This document shows, piece by piece, positions 16,849-25,562 of a stretch of DNA of 64,000 nucleotides. Each line of letters starts with the position of its first letter. Position 1 is the stretch's first letter. Made by a program: the position numbers and the translations under genes. Source of the stretch: Hungatella sp. UBA4396 (GTDB lineage Bacteria; Bacillota; Clostridia; Lachnospirales; Lachnospiraceae). The DNA lies in assembly GCA_002389905.1 (NCBI GenBank), contig DGRE01000045.1, positions 158,604 through 222,603 on the forward strand, read 5' to 3'. The notes under the pieces were generated by a model. It searched no databases, was not told the origin of the DNA, and worked only from the letters and a program-made list of their open reading frames with translations.

Positions 16849-17123
16849 ACTCCGTATAAAGAGGCACCGATTCCTAAGGCAAACATTAACACATAAAATA
16901 CAATGCCAAGTCCCACAGCAACCAAAGCACCGATTCCGGCGGCTTTTGCTGATTTAGGTTTTGTATCTTTCCATATTAAAAATAAAATCAAACCGGCTAA
17001 TGGAATGCAGCAGCCTAAAAGGCTCCAGCCAATACCACCGGAATCTACTGCCTGGGAAACTCCACAGTGGGGGCAGATGACTGCTTTGTCATCAATTTGT
17101 TGTCCACAATTTTTACAATTCAT
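16845..17123 (-). CDS. Zinc-ribbon membrane protein
   Basis: A 92-residue protein. The N-terminal zinc ribbon CKNCGQQIDDKAVICPHCG gives four Cys ligands. It is followed by two hydrophobic helices (IGWSLLGCCIPLAGLILFLIW and a Gly/Ala-rich segment) joined by a short basic loop. The frame opens eight codons earlier, but AGGAGG eight bases before the ATG at 17123 sets the start. It is the first gene of a coupled pair with the DUF2085 protein; both have Cys metal sites and membrane helices, which suggests a shared membrane role. Confidence 0.85.
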   Translation of the reverse strand: MNCKNCGQQIDDKAVICPHCGVSQAVDSGGIGWSLLGCCIPLAGLILFLIWKDTKPKSAKAAGIGALVAVGLGIVFYVLMFALGIGASLYGV

Positions 17124-17456
17124 ACTTTTGTCCTCCTGTATATACATTAAAATAACATAACTTAGAAATTAAATAATTAACTTCTAAATACTTTTGTAGT
17201 ATGACATATTTAGAAATAAAAGTCCATAGATATTGCAAAAAAAGGAAATTTTGTAATTTACTGGAAAAAAATTAGAAAGATTCATGTGATTTTATATTTT
17301 ATGAATAAATGATAATTTTATATTTTTTATAAAACTGCATAGTATATGGTGAAAATGTTTAAATTTTTAAAAGAACAGCAGTATTTAAAACAAGACAGGC
17401 ACTGGGCGTTTATGTTGGAATAAACTTATAATATAATCATCATAAAGAGGAATTGT
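17124..17456. other. AT-rich divergent intergenic region
   Basis: 333 bases, very AT-rich, between the zinc-ribbon gene and the DUF4397-like gene. It must hold both promoters; several TATAAT-like hexamers occur but none has a convincing -35. No RNA gene or repeat was seen. Confidence 0.5.
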
Positions 17457-18155
17457 ATGGACGGGTTGTCTTGTATGCAAAATAATCTGGAAACCGATGG
17501 AGATTCCAGGGTTTCCATTATTACCGTATCCCCTCAGGAGGTCATTCCCTGTTATTACTGTACCTCCAATCAAATCGGCCTTGTCCGGTTTCTCAATGCA
17601 TCTGTGGGATATCATTCATTTTTTATTTCTGTCGGTGGCCAGTTGGCTGTAAGCGGGCTGGAGGCCGGATGGCTCAGCGACTATGGCCGTGTTTCTGCAG
17701 GGCTGCAAATGGTGTCCATATCTGACGAAACAGGCTACGTCTATCTGGAGAAACAGATTTGTGTACCAATGGACGGGGCCGTTACCATTGCCTTTATCAA
17801 TACGGATTTTGGCCTGGATCTGGTGGAAATAAGGGACATATTCTGTAACGGAGGCATTCATACGGGATGTTTTCGGGTGTGTAATTTATCCATAACCAAC
17901 CGAAGAATCAATGTTTCTTTAAATTCCGGTCTTACCTTCCGGGCAGTGGGTTACAGGGAGCTGACCAGATTTGAATATCTTCTGACCGGTTATTACATGA
18001 TTTCTGTTTACAGCAGCCATGTTTACTCCATGAATATCATTTTGAATTCCAATCTATATATAAGGGGAAACACCTCTTATACCCTGTATGTTTTTAACGG
18101 GAGCAGTGTCCAGGATGATCTTCGTGTTTTAATCGTGGAGGACAGGAGAAATTAG
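17457..18155 (+). CDS. DUF4397-like beta-sandwich protein
   Basis: A 232-residue protein with no signal peptide. Two similar halves are visible. Each starts with a segment of the DUF4397 type (IGLVRFLNASVGYHSFFISVGG and CFRVCNLSITNRRINVSLNSG), then a turn with Gly/Tyr and a strand-rich stretch (SDYGRVSAGLQMVSI; RAVGYRELTRFEYLLTGYYMISV). This suggests an internal duplication. Cys residues are scattered (CMQ, CYYC, CNGG). DUF4397 proteins are mostly surface or spore-associated in Firmicutes; absence of a signal peptide would fit a mother-cell-made spore protein, which is an inference. It is a monocistronic gene. Confidence 0.75.
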   Translation: MDGLSCMQNNLETDGDSRVSIITVSPQEVIPCYYCTSNQIGLVRFLNASVGYHSFFISVGGQLAVSGLEAGWLSDYGRVSAGLQMVSISDETGYVYLEKQICVPMDGAVTIAFINTDFGLDLVEIRDIFCNGGIHTGCFRVCNLSITNRRINVSLNSGLTFRAVGYRELTRFEYLLTGYYMISVYSSHVYSMNIILNSNLYIRGNTSYTLYVFNGSSVQDDLRVLIVEDRRN

Positions 18156-18160
18156 AATTA

Positions 18161-18189
18161 AAGCCTCTGGTTGACAGACCAGAGGTTTT
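18161..18189 (+). terminator. Terminator after the DUF4397-like gene
   Basis: AAGCCTCTGGT pairs with ACCAGAGGTTT around TGACAG. The loop and first T of the stem carry the -35 hexamer of the next operon. Confidence 0.85.
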
Positions 18190-18199
18190 CTGATATAGT
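18171..18199 (+). promoter_or_regulatory. Promoter of the GntR/ABC operon
   Basis: A perfect TTGACA (18171-18176), a 17-base spacer, and TATAGT (18194-18199). The -35 lies in the loop of the preceding terminator. Confidence 0.8.
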
Positions 18200-18202
18200 A
18201 AC

Positions 18203-18223
18203 TGTACTAAGTGTGTTAATACA
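18203..18223. promoter_or_regulatory. Candidate GntR (YtrA-type) operator
   Basis: TGTACTAA, five bases, TTAATACA: an inverted repeat with seven of eight positions paired. It covers the expected transcription start just after the -10, 18 bases before the GntR start codon. Placement fits negative autoregulation. Confidence 0.65.
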
Positions 18224-18240
18224 ATTATAGGAGGAGAAAT

Positions 18241-18633
18241 ATGATACTGCTTGATTACAAAGACCGCAGACCAATTTACGAGCAGGTTATAGAAAAGATG
18301 AAGGATCTTATTCTGTGCGGTGTATTGGAACAGGATGTACAGCTTCCTTCGGTCCGGACTCTGGCTACAGATCTCTCCATTAATCCAAATACCATACAGC
18401 GGGCTTACGCAGAGCTGGAGAGGCGGGGATTTATTTATTCGGTTAAGGGAAGAGGAAGCTTTGTGGCTGATGCCGGTTCCCTCCGGGCCTTAAAATGCAG
18501 TGAACTAAAAAGAGAGCTGAGAAGCTGGATTGAAGAAGCTAAAAGGGCGGGGCTGACGGAAGATAAGGCCCATACATGGGTGGCAGAAGAATGGGTCAGC
18601 CCGGAAAATCCGACAGGGGAGGAGAGACTATGA
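18241..18633 (+). CDS. GntR family regulator, YtrA subfamily
   Basis: A 130-residue transcription factor. The N-terminal winged helix reads RPIYEQVIEKMKDLILCGVL, then PSVRTLATDLSINPNTIQRAYAELERRGFIYS and a KGRGSFVA wing. The short C-terminal tail, with no effector domain, is the mark of the YtrA group. YtrA-type proteins repress the ABC transporter operon in which they are encoded, often one induced by cell-envelope antibiotics. AGGAGG precedes the ATG. The stop overlaps the next start (ATGA). Confidence 0.92.
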   Translation: MILLDYKDRRPIYEQVIEKMKDLILCGVLEQDVQLPSVRTLATDLSINPNTIQRAYAELERRGFIYSVKGRGSFVADAGSLRALKCSELKRELRSWIEEAKRAGLTEDKAHTWVAEEWVSPENPTGEERL

Positions 18634-19529
18634 TAAAGGCAGAAAATCTGACGAAAAATTTTGATGATATTGTGGCAGTAGACCATGTGAATGCGGAAAT
18701 CAGGGATGGAAGCGTGTTTGGCCTCATTGGAACCAACGGAGCAGGCAAGAGCACGTTTTTGAGAATGATCAGCGGTATTTTAAAGCCGGATGAGGGAAGT
18801 GTTGTGATAGACGGGGAACAGATATTTGAAAATATCAAGGTAAAGAGCCGTTTCTTCTACATTTCCGATGACCAGTATTACTTTAATAATGCTTCGCCTC
18901 TGGATATGATGGAATTTTACAGCAGGGTGTATCCGGCATTTGACAAGGAACGCTTTCAAAAGCTTTTAAAAAGCTTTGGGCTGGAAGGGAGAAGGAAGAT
19001 TCACACTTTTTCAAAGGGTATGAAAAAGCAGCTCTCTGTCCTGTGCGGCATTTGCGCCAATACGGATTATCTGTTCTGTGATGAGACCTTTGACGGCCTT
19101 GACCCTGTGATGCGCCAGGCGGTGAAAAGCATATTTGCCAATGACATGGCGGAGCGGAATTTAACCCCCATCATTGCCTCCCACAACTTAAGGGAGCTGG
19201 AGGATATCTGTGATCATGTAGGCCTTCTTCACAGGGGCGGAATCCTGCTTTCCAGGGATTTGGATGATATGAAGCTTAACATCCACAAGATCCAGTGTGT
19301 TTTAAAGGAAGGCATGAGTGCGGAGGATATGGGGCTTTTGCAGCGGATTAAGACAGAAGAGAGGGGAAGACTCTATACGATAACGGTGAGGGGTACCAGG
19401 AACGAGGTGGAACAGATCATGGAATCCTATGAACCGGTATTTTACGAGATTATTCCATTATCCTTGGAGGAAATATTTATCAGTGAGACGGAGGTGGCAG
19501 GATATGACATCAAAAAGCTTATATTTTAA
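18630..19529 (+). CDS. ABC transporter ATP-binding protein
   Basis: A 299-residue ATPase of the YtrB/YhaQ kind. Walker A is GTNGAGKST, the signature region is FSKGMKKQLSV (an unusual form in place of LSGGQ, common in this subfamily), and Walker B is YLFCDETFDGLDP, where the aspartate is followed by Glu as expected. The D-loop GLDP is intact. The C-terminal 80 residues are the regulatory extension. The frame opens 18 codons earlier inside gntR; GGAGAG before the ATG at 18630 sets the start, overlapping gntR by four bases. It energises the permease encoded next. Confidence 0.93.
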   Translation: MIKAENLTKNFDDIVAVDHVNAEIRDGSVFGLIGTNGAGKSTFLRMISGILKPDEGSVVIDGEQIFENIKVKSRFFYISDDQYYFNNASPLDMMEFYSRVYPAFDKERFQKLLKSFGLEGRRKIHTFSKGMKKQLSVLCGICANTDYLFCDETFDGLDPVMRQAVKSIFANDMAERNLTPIIASHNLRELEDICDHVGLLHRGGILLSRDLDDMKLNIHKIQCVLKEGMSAEDMGLLQRIKTEERGRLYTITVRGTRNEVEQIMESYEPVFYEIIPLSLEEIFISETEVAGYDIKKLIF

Positions 19530-21684
19530 TCTGTTCCGGGAGGATGGGAAACGGCGCCATTGGTCCATTGCATTGTCCTTTCTGCTGTTTTTCTTCACTT
19601 TTCCGGTGAGAGTTGCACTGCTTCTCAGCAATGAATCAAAGGGAGAGATGGATTATAAGTACATGGTATCCACTTTAAATGAGTGGCTGGGATTTCAAAA
19701 TGGGCTGGTGGCAGGCTTTCTCATACTTATGTCGCTGATTATGGGAGTGAGCTGCTTTTCTTACTTACACTCCAGGCAGAAGGTGGATTTTTACCATGGG
19801 ATTCCGGTCAGCAGGAAGCATTTGTTCTGGATCAGCTATTTTCAGGGAATCTGGATTCCTGGGGCGGTGTATGGCTTAAACTTGTTAGTTACCATAGGGA
19901 TTGCCGGTGTAAGCGGTGTCCCACTTATGGAAATATCAGGGACTGCTTTCACAGGATTTGCGCTTTTTATCCTCCATTATGCCATGATGTATTCCCTCAC
20001 TGTAACCTCCATGGTTCTGACGGGAAATGTAGTGGTGGGAATACTGGGCAATCTGGTGCTCAACTTTTATTCATCCTGCGTGATACTGATTTTGGAATTG
20101 TGCTTTGACACGTTTTTCCGCACCAGCTACGGCGGAGGCGGGTATTTCCTGTCTAAATGGATGGATAAGACCTCTCCCTTTGTTCTGTTTGTAACCAATG
20201 TGGGCCGGCTGTATCCGGGTAATCCCAAAGGGGGCCAGGAGATCAGGATTTTTGCTGTTTTTGCTGTGACTGTGGCTCTGGCACTGTTTTCCTTCTGGCT
20301 TTATAAAAAGAGAGGGCTGGAGGCAGCAGGAAAGGCCATGGCATTTAAGATCAGTATGCCGATTATCCGGATTCCCATTGTAATCTTATCAGCTTTAAGC
20401 GGAAGTGTATTCTTCTGGAGCCTTCATTCCAGCGCAGGCTGGTCCTTGTTCGGACTGCTTTGCGGAACGGTGGTATCACACGGAGTTATTGAAATTATTT
20501 ACCATTTTGATTTTAGAAAGCTGTTTTCCCATTGGAAGCAAATGGTGGTTTCCGCCCTTTTGGCAGCAGTGGTATTTTGCGGCTTTCGCTATGATCTGTT
20601 TGGATATGACAGGTACATCCCGGCTGAGAATGCCATTGAATCGGTTGCTGTTGATGTCAATAACGCTTTCTACTGGGTTGACTATGGAAATCCCAGAAAG
20701 GATGCCATGGGAGAGTATTACTGGGATTATGTGAATTCCGGACAGTACATCTTAGACAATATGAAGCTGCAGGACAGAGAGGCAGTCATGTCTCTGGTAA
20801 AAAAGGCAGTGGCAAGAAACCAGGAATTAAACCATGGAAATGATGCTTCCTACACACGGAATACAGACGGAAGAGAATATCAGTTTTCCGTAAAATATAT
20901 TTTAAAGAACGGAAAGAGCGTTTACCGCTCCTACTGGCTGCCCCAGATAGAGGCGGAACAGGAGATCATTGATATTTTTGATAATCCTGACTTCATTCAG
21001 ACCGTTTATCCCATCCTTTCCCAGACAAAGGAGGACACTGCATGGGTGAGACTGAGCCGGTCAGGGCAGACCAACATCGTCAGCCGGGACAGAAACGGGA
21101 CGGATAAAGCCATGACCGAACAGCTGCTTCTTGCATATCAGGAGGAACTGAGGAATCTGGATGCAGAGACCATGAAACGGGAAAATCCCATAGCCACCAT
21201 TCAGTTTATGACAAAGCTTCAGGCAGAAGCAGAGGCTAAGAGGGAAGAACTGCAGAGTTCATGGAAATACAGTGAAGTCGCTTCAAGGGGCTACTATCCT
21301 GTCTATCCTTCTTTCCAAAAGACCCTGGGCCTGTTAAGGGAATGCGGAATTAATACGGACGTTTGGACGGACTGGAGCGATATAAGACAGATCAGCATTG
21401 ATGGGGTACAATATACCTCCGATAGCTATCGTTACGGCCAGAGAGGCTTTGAGATCATCTCCATTACAGACCAGGAGGAGATCAGCCGGATTATGTCCCA
21501 GGCCATTGTGGAGGAGTATTCCTCTATGAATCCTTTCTGGGAGCGGCGGGAAGAGGATTTAGCTCTCTTCGGAGTGATTACCGGTTCCGGAGGAAGCGGC
21601 CAGGAGGTCCGCTACAGCGTCCCTCTGAACGCATTGTCTGAGGATGTGAAAGCGGAGATGGAGAAGAGAAAAAACGAAGGGTAA
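19504..21684 (+). CDS. ABC transporter permease with DUF6449-like domain
   Basis: A 726-residue membrane protein. Residues 1-300 carry about six helices beginning RRHWSIALSFLLFFFTFPVRV, with the family landmark HSRQKVDFYHGIPVSRKHLFW. A second membrane block lies at about 305-385. Residues 385-726 are predicted outside the membrane and match the style of DUF6449 in clostridial YtrC/D-like permeases. GGAGGT then an ATG inside the end of the ATPase gene (26 bases overlap) sets the start. It is the last gene of the GntR operon. Export or sensing of envelope-active compounds is inferred from YtrA-type regulation. Confidence 0.85.
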   Translation: MTSKSLYFNLFREDGKRRHWSIALSFLLFFFTFPVRVALLLSNESKGEMDYKYMVSTLNEWLGFQNGLVAGFLILMSLIMGVSCFSYLHSRQKVDFYHGIPVSRKHLFWISYFQGIWIPGAVYGLNLLVTIGIAGVSGVPLMEISGTAFTGFALFILHYAMMYSLTVTSMVLTGNVVVGILGNLVLNFYSSCVILILELCFDTFFRTSYGGGGYFLSKWMDKTSPFVLFVTNVGRLYPGNPKGGQEIRIFAVFAVTVALALFSFWLYKKRGLEAAGKAMAFKISMPIIRIPIVILSALSGSVFFWSLHSSAGWSLFGLLCGTVVSHGVIEIIYHFDFRKLFSHWKQMVVSALLAAVVFCGFRYDLFGYDRYIPAENAIESVAVDVNNAFYWVDYGNPRKDAMGEYYWDYVNSGQYILDNMKLQDREAVMSLVKKAVARNQELNHGNDASYTRNTDGREYQFSVKYILKNGKSVYRSYWLPQIEAEQEIIDIFDNPDFIQTVYPILSQTKEDTAWVRLSRSGQTNIVSRDRNGTDKAMTEQLLLAYQEELRNLDAETMKRENPIATIQFMTKLQAEAEAKREELQSSWKYSEVASRGYYPVYPSFQKTLGLLRECGINTDVWTDWSDIRQISIDGVQYTSDSYRYGQRGFEIISITDQEEISRIMSQAIVEEYSSMNPFWERREEDLALFGVITGSGGSGQEVRYSVPLNALSEDVKAEMEKRKNEG

Positions 21685-21756
21685 GCAGTCTTTCATTGAC
21701 TTTTTCCTCTGATGAAGTTAAAATGATAGGAGCATAAGTCAAAGGAGGAATCACGG

Positions 21757-22230
21757 ATGGCATTTTTTGAAGGGCTGGGTAAGACACTTAGTGATACCGG
21801 CAAAGAGGTTGCAACAAAGGCAAAGGCGCTGACGGAAACCATACAGCTAAAGACTCAGATCAGCGGGGAGAAAACCAAGCTGGAAGAAGCTTATGCAGTG
21901 ATTGGCAAGCTGTTTTATGAAAGCAACAAGGAGCCGGAGGAAGAATATAAGAAGGCTTATGAAGCGGTCAGGGCCTGCCGGGAGAGAATTGCCGCTCTGG
22001 AGATTGAACTGACCCAAAGTGAAGGAACCCGTCTCTGCGCGGAATGCGGAGCAAAGGTTACCAAGGATTCCATTTACTGCGGAAAGTGCGGTGCGCCTGT
22101 AAAGGAAGCTGCTGCTGCCCAGGAAGAGGAAGAAGCAGAGGCAGAGCAGGCTGTTTTTACAGAGGAAGAGACTACAGCATCAGGAATTAATGCGGTGAGT
22201 GAAGACGTATTTGAATCTACAGAAGAATAA
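21757..22230 (+). CDS. Coiled-coil zinc-ribbon protein
   Basis: 157 residues. Residues 1-85 form a helical, coiled-coil-like segment (GKEVATKAKALTETIQLKTQ and onwards). Residues 90-112 form a zinc ribbon, CAECGAKVTKDSIYCGKCG. The rest is an acidic Glu/Ala-rich tail. There is no membrane span. Proteins of this build are common next to envelope genes in Lachnospiraceae, but no function is known. AAAGGAGG precedes the ATG. Confidence 0.85.
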   Translation: MAFFEGLGKTLSDTGKEVATKAKALTETIQLKTQISGEKTKLEEAYAVIGKLFYESNKEPEEEYKKAYEAVRACRERIAALEIELTQSEGTRLCAECGAKVTKDSIYCGKCGAPVKEAAAAQEEEEAEAEQAVFTEEETTASGINAVSEDVFESTEE

Positions 22231-22240
22231 GATATTGATA

Positions 22241-22272
22241 GAAAGGCCGGCTTGTTAAAAAGCCGGTCTTTC
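22241..22272 (+). terminator. Hairpin after the zinc-ribbon gene
   Basis: GAAAGGCCGGCTT pairs with AAGCCGGTCTTTC (one G-T pair); only a short T-run, so termination may be partial. Confidence 0.6.
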
Positions 22273-22291
22273 AGACCCAAAGGAGCGTATC

Positions 22292-24208
22292 ATGGATTCA
22301 TATATCAAATGGCTGGGAAGGATATTTCTCCTTTCTTTCCTGATGAATATTTTTATTGAGCTTGCTTCCAGGAAGTCTTTGATCAGCCTGGGCTTGTATA
22401 TATGGGGCAGTCCCCTGGTTTTTCTGCTGAATATGATGATCATTCTGCTGACCTTTACGGTGGTGTTTGTCACCAGGCGCAGGATTTTTTCCTGTATTGC
22501 GGTTTCTTCCATGTGGATTTTTATGGGAATCGTAAACGGCATTCTGCTGATTTTCAGGACAACCCCTTTTACAGCGGCAGACTTGCGGCTGGTGAAATAT
22601 GCGGTCAGCATGGCTACCCTTTATTTTACCTGGATGCAGATTATATCCCTGGGGGCGGCCATTGCCGGCTGTGGGGTCCTTCTGGTCATCTTGTGGCGCA
22701 GGGCTCCGGTGACAAGGGAAAAGGTGCGCTACAGGGCCGGAGCAGGGCTGATTGCGGTCAGTGCGGTCCTTGTGCTGGGAATAACCGATGGAGCCATGAA
22801 AACAGGGCTGGTGGCAGTGCATTTCGGAAATATTGGGGATGCCTTCCGGACTTATGGGTTTCCTTACTGCTTTTCCAATTCCCTTTTTAATACAGGCATA
22901 TCCAAGCCGGAGGGGTATGGAAGCGAGACCATGGAAGTCATCCGGGAAGAGGAGCTGATCCCTGAAAATACCTATGCTTTATCCGAGGACACAAAGCCTA
23001 ATGTGATCATGATTCAGCTGGAATCCTTTTTCGATCCATCCCTTTGGGAAAATAATCCGGTTGATTATGACCCTATCCCTTTTTTTCACTTACTGCAAAA
23101 GAACTATCCGGGAGGATATATAAGTGTGCCTTCTGTAGGAGCGGGAACAGCAAACACGGAATTTGAGTCTATTACAGGAATGAATCTGGACTTTTTCGGT
23201 CCCGGTGAGTATCCTTATAAGACAGTGCTGAAAAAGACTTCCTGTGAAAGCGTTGCCTTTGATTTAAAGAATATCGGATATAAGGCCCACGCCATTCACA
23301 ACAATGAAGCCACCTTTTATGACCGGAACACGGTGTTTTCCCAGCTTGGCTTTGACACGTTCACCCCCATCGAATATATGAATCATGTGGAGCGCAATCC
23401 TACGGGCTGGAGCAAGGACAAGATTCTTACGGGGGAGATCATCAAGGCTTTGGACTCCACCTCAGGCCCTGATTTTATTTACACCATATCGGTCCAGGGA
23501 CATGGAAAATATCCTGATTTTGAATATTACTGCCAGCAGATCGGGGAAATGGACCAGTTTATCCGTTCTCTTGTGAACACTCTCAGGACCAGGGAAGAGC
23601 CTATTGTGCTGGTGATGTACGGAGACCATTTGCCGGGCTTTGAATGGTCCCAGGATGAAATGAAGAACAATTCCCTGTTCCAGACGGAATACGTGGTCTG
23701 GAACAATATAAATCTTCCCCTGGAAAAAAAGGATGTGGAAGCTTATCAGATTGCCGCCCATGTGCTGGATATGGCGGGCATTCACGAGGGCACCATGATG
23801 CGGTTCCACCAGAAGTATTTCCATGGCCCTAATGAGGGGAAGGATAAATACCTGGAAGATATGAAAAGTCTGGAATACGACATTTTATACGGCGGGCGTC
23901 AGGTGTATGGAGGGGAAAGCCCCTATGAGGCGACGGATTTGAAAATGGGAATTGACCATATTACCATTGACCAGGTGGTATATAATGATTCCAATTTGCT
24001 GGTTTACGGGGAGAATTTCACTCCTTATTCAAAGATCTGCCTTGACGGAAAGGCGCTGGAGACTATCTTTGTCTGGCCGGAACTGATCATAGCCAAGGAG
24101 GTTCCGGAAAAAAAGGTGCTGGATAGGTCGATTTCCGTATGGCAGATTGGGAGAGACAAGATTCCCCTTGGAGAAAGCGAAGGGTATTTTATGAAAAAGC
24201 CGGGGTGA
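22292..24208 (+). CDS. LTA synthase family sulfatase-fold protein
   Basis: A 638-residue membrane enzyme related to lipoteichoic acid synthase and other phosphoglycerol transferases. Five helices lie in residues 1-170, followed by an outer sulfatase-fold domain. The catalytic Thr is Thr286 in GAGTANTEFE; metal ligands include Glu in QLESFFDPS, and the DH pair of MYGDHLPG near 449. AHAIHNNEATFYDRN matches the family's substrate region. After the catalytic domain, residues 550-638 form an extra beta-rich domain (VVYNDSNLLVYGENFTPYSK...) resembling an IPT/TIG-type fold, which standard LtaS lacks. It probably builds a surface glycerol-phosphate polymer. It is a single gene between hairpins. Confidence 0.9.
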   Translation: MDSYIKWLGRIFLLSFLMNIFIELASRKSLISLGLYIWGSPLVFLLNMMIILLTFTVVFVTRRRIFSCIAVSSMWIFMGIVNGILLIFRTTPFTAADLRLVKYAVSMATLYFTWMQIISLGAAIAGCGVLLVILWRRAPVTREKVRYRAGAGLIAVSAVLVLGITDGAMKTGLVAVHFGNIGDAFRTYGFPYCFSNSLFNTGISKPEGYGSETMEVIREEELIPENTYALSEDTKPNVIMIQLESFFDPSLWENNPVDYDPIPFFHLLQKNYPGGYISVPSVGAGTANTEFESITGMNLDFFGPGEYPYKTVLKKTSCESVAFDLKNIGYKAHAIHNNEATFYDRNTVFSQLGFDTFTPIEYMNHVERNPTGWSKDKILTGEIIKALDSTSGPDFIYTISVQGHGKYPDFEYYCQQIGEMDQFIRSLVNTLRTREEPIVLVMYGDHLPGFEWSQDEMKNNSLFQTEYVVWNNINLPLEKKDVEAYQIAAHVLDMAGIHEGTMMRFHQKYFHGPNEGKDKYLEDMKSLEYDILYGGRQVYGGESPYEATDLKMGIDHITIDQVVYNDSNLLVYGENFTPYSKICLDGKALETIFVWPELIIAKEVPEKKVLDRSISVWQIGRDKIPLGESEGYFMKKPG

Positions 24209-24214
24209 GGGCTG

Positions 24215-24256
24215 AAAAAAGGAGAAGGCATATGTATGGCGCGCCTTCTCTTTTTT
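24215..24256 (+). terminator. Terminator after LTA-synthase-like gene
   Basis: AAAAAAGGAGAAGGC pairs with GCCTTCTCTTTTTT. The A-run/T-run symmetry allows use by the convergent DUF362 gene as well. Confidence 0.88.
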
Positions 24257-24274
24257 GTATGCTGATGTATGTTT

Positions 24275-25381
24275 TTATATGGTAATCAGCTCATACTCGG
24301 AATTGCCAAGACCGATTTTGACCGAATGCTCGATGGAGGACATCCAGTTGGTATCCGGATGAGTGTCCTTAAAGTGGTCATGATGGTGGCTTCCGTGTTT
24401 TTCCAATATGCTGCCTGCCATAACAGGCTGTTTGTTTGCGGCGTCCGCACAGGCCACATCAAGGGCTACAGGGTCAAAGGAAGCAAACATGCCCACATCC
24501 GGTATGATGGGAATATCATTTTCCGCATGGCAGTCGCAGTAAGGAGAAACATCCATAACAAGGCTGATGTGGAAGTTTGGCCGGTCTTTTAAAATAGCCT
24601 GGGTGTATTCTGCGATCTTGTAGTTTAAGACATCATTGGCTTCATCAAAGTCTGATTGTACGGCATCCACCGGACAGACACCGATGCAGCGGCCGCATCC
24701 CACGCAGCGGTCATGGTTGATGTAAGCGATTCTTTCCTCGAAGGTAATGGCGCTGTGGGCACAGTTTTTATAGCAGGCACGGCAGCCGATGCAGAGGTTT
24801 TCGATTACGTGAGGCTTCCCGGAGTTGTGCATTTCCATTTTTCCTGCTCTGGAGCCGCAGCCCATTCCGATGTTCTTTAAGGCGCCGCCAAAGCCGGTGC
24901 TCTCATGGCCTTTAAAATGGTTGAGAGAGATGAAAATATCGGCATCCATGACAGCCCGTCCGATTTTTGCTTCTTTGATGTATTCTCCGTCAATGGGAAC
25001 CAGAATTTCATCCGTTCCCTTTAAGCCGTCGGCAATGAGAACGTGACAGCCGGTGGAAAATGGGGAAAAACCGTTTTCATAAGCAGTTTCCAAATGGTCC
25101 AGGGCATTTTTACGGCTTCCCACATAGAGGGTATTGCAGTCTGTTAAAAATGGCTTTCCTCCCTGTTCTTTTACAAGATCAACCACTACTTTGGCATAGT
25201 TGGGGCGGAGGAAGGATAAGTTTCCTAATTCTCCGAAGTGGATTTTAATAGCTGCATATTTGTTCTGAAAGTCGATTTGTTCCAGCATACCTGCAGTTTT
25301 TATAAGTCTTTTCAGCTTCTGGGGAAGGTTTTCCTGAAATGTAGTACGAAAGCTTGTGTAGTAAACCTTTGATTTTTCCAT
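24275..25381 (-). CDS. DUF362 domain iron-sulfur protein
   Basis: A 368-residue cytoplasmic protein. Residues 1-185 match DUF362 (KIHFGELGNLSFLRPNYAKV, FLTDCNTLYVGSR, HFKGHESTGFGGALKNIGMG). A two-[4Fe-4S] ferredoxin domain follows: CIGCRACYKNCAHSAITFEE, then CVGCGRCIGVCPVDAV. The C-terminal part contains DVSPYCDCHAENDIP and DPVALDVACADA, typical of the family. Electron transfer is likely but the reaction is unknown. AAAAGGAGACCCC precedes the ATG. It is a single gene, convergent with the LTA-synthase gene. Confidence 0.92.
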   Translation of the reverse strand: MEKSKVYYTSFRTTFQENLPQKLKRLIKTAGMLEQIDFQNKYAAIKIHFGELGNLSFLRPNYAKVVVDLVKEQGGKPFLTDCNTLYVGSRKNALDHLETAYENGFSPFSTGCHVLIADGLKGTDEILVPIDGEYIKEAKIGRAVMDADIFISLNHFKGHESTGFGGALKNIGMGCGSRAGKMEMHNSGKPHVIENLCIGCRACYKNCAHSAITFEERIAYINHDRCVGCGRCIGVCPVDAVQSDFDEANDVLNYKIAEYTQAILKDRPNFHISLVMDVSPYCDCHAENDIPIIPDVGMFASFDPVALDVACADAANKQPVMAGSILEKHGSHHHDHFKDTHPDTNWMSSIEHSVKIGLGNSEYELITI

Positions 25382-25562
25382 GAAGGGGTCTCCTTTTGAT
25401 AAAATTTATTACTATTTTATTATACTGGAAATAATCAGGAAATTCAAGAAGTCCAGATTTATTTCCGGGAAAGGAGAAGGACGGGCGTCAGGGTGTTGCC
25501 AGAAGGAGGGACAGGCTGTATAATGGAGTGGATAATTAAATGAATCATGGGAGGTACAAAGG

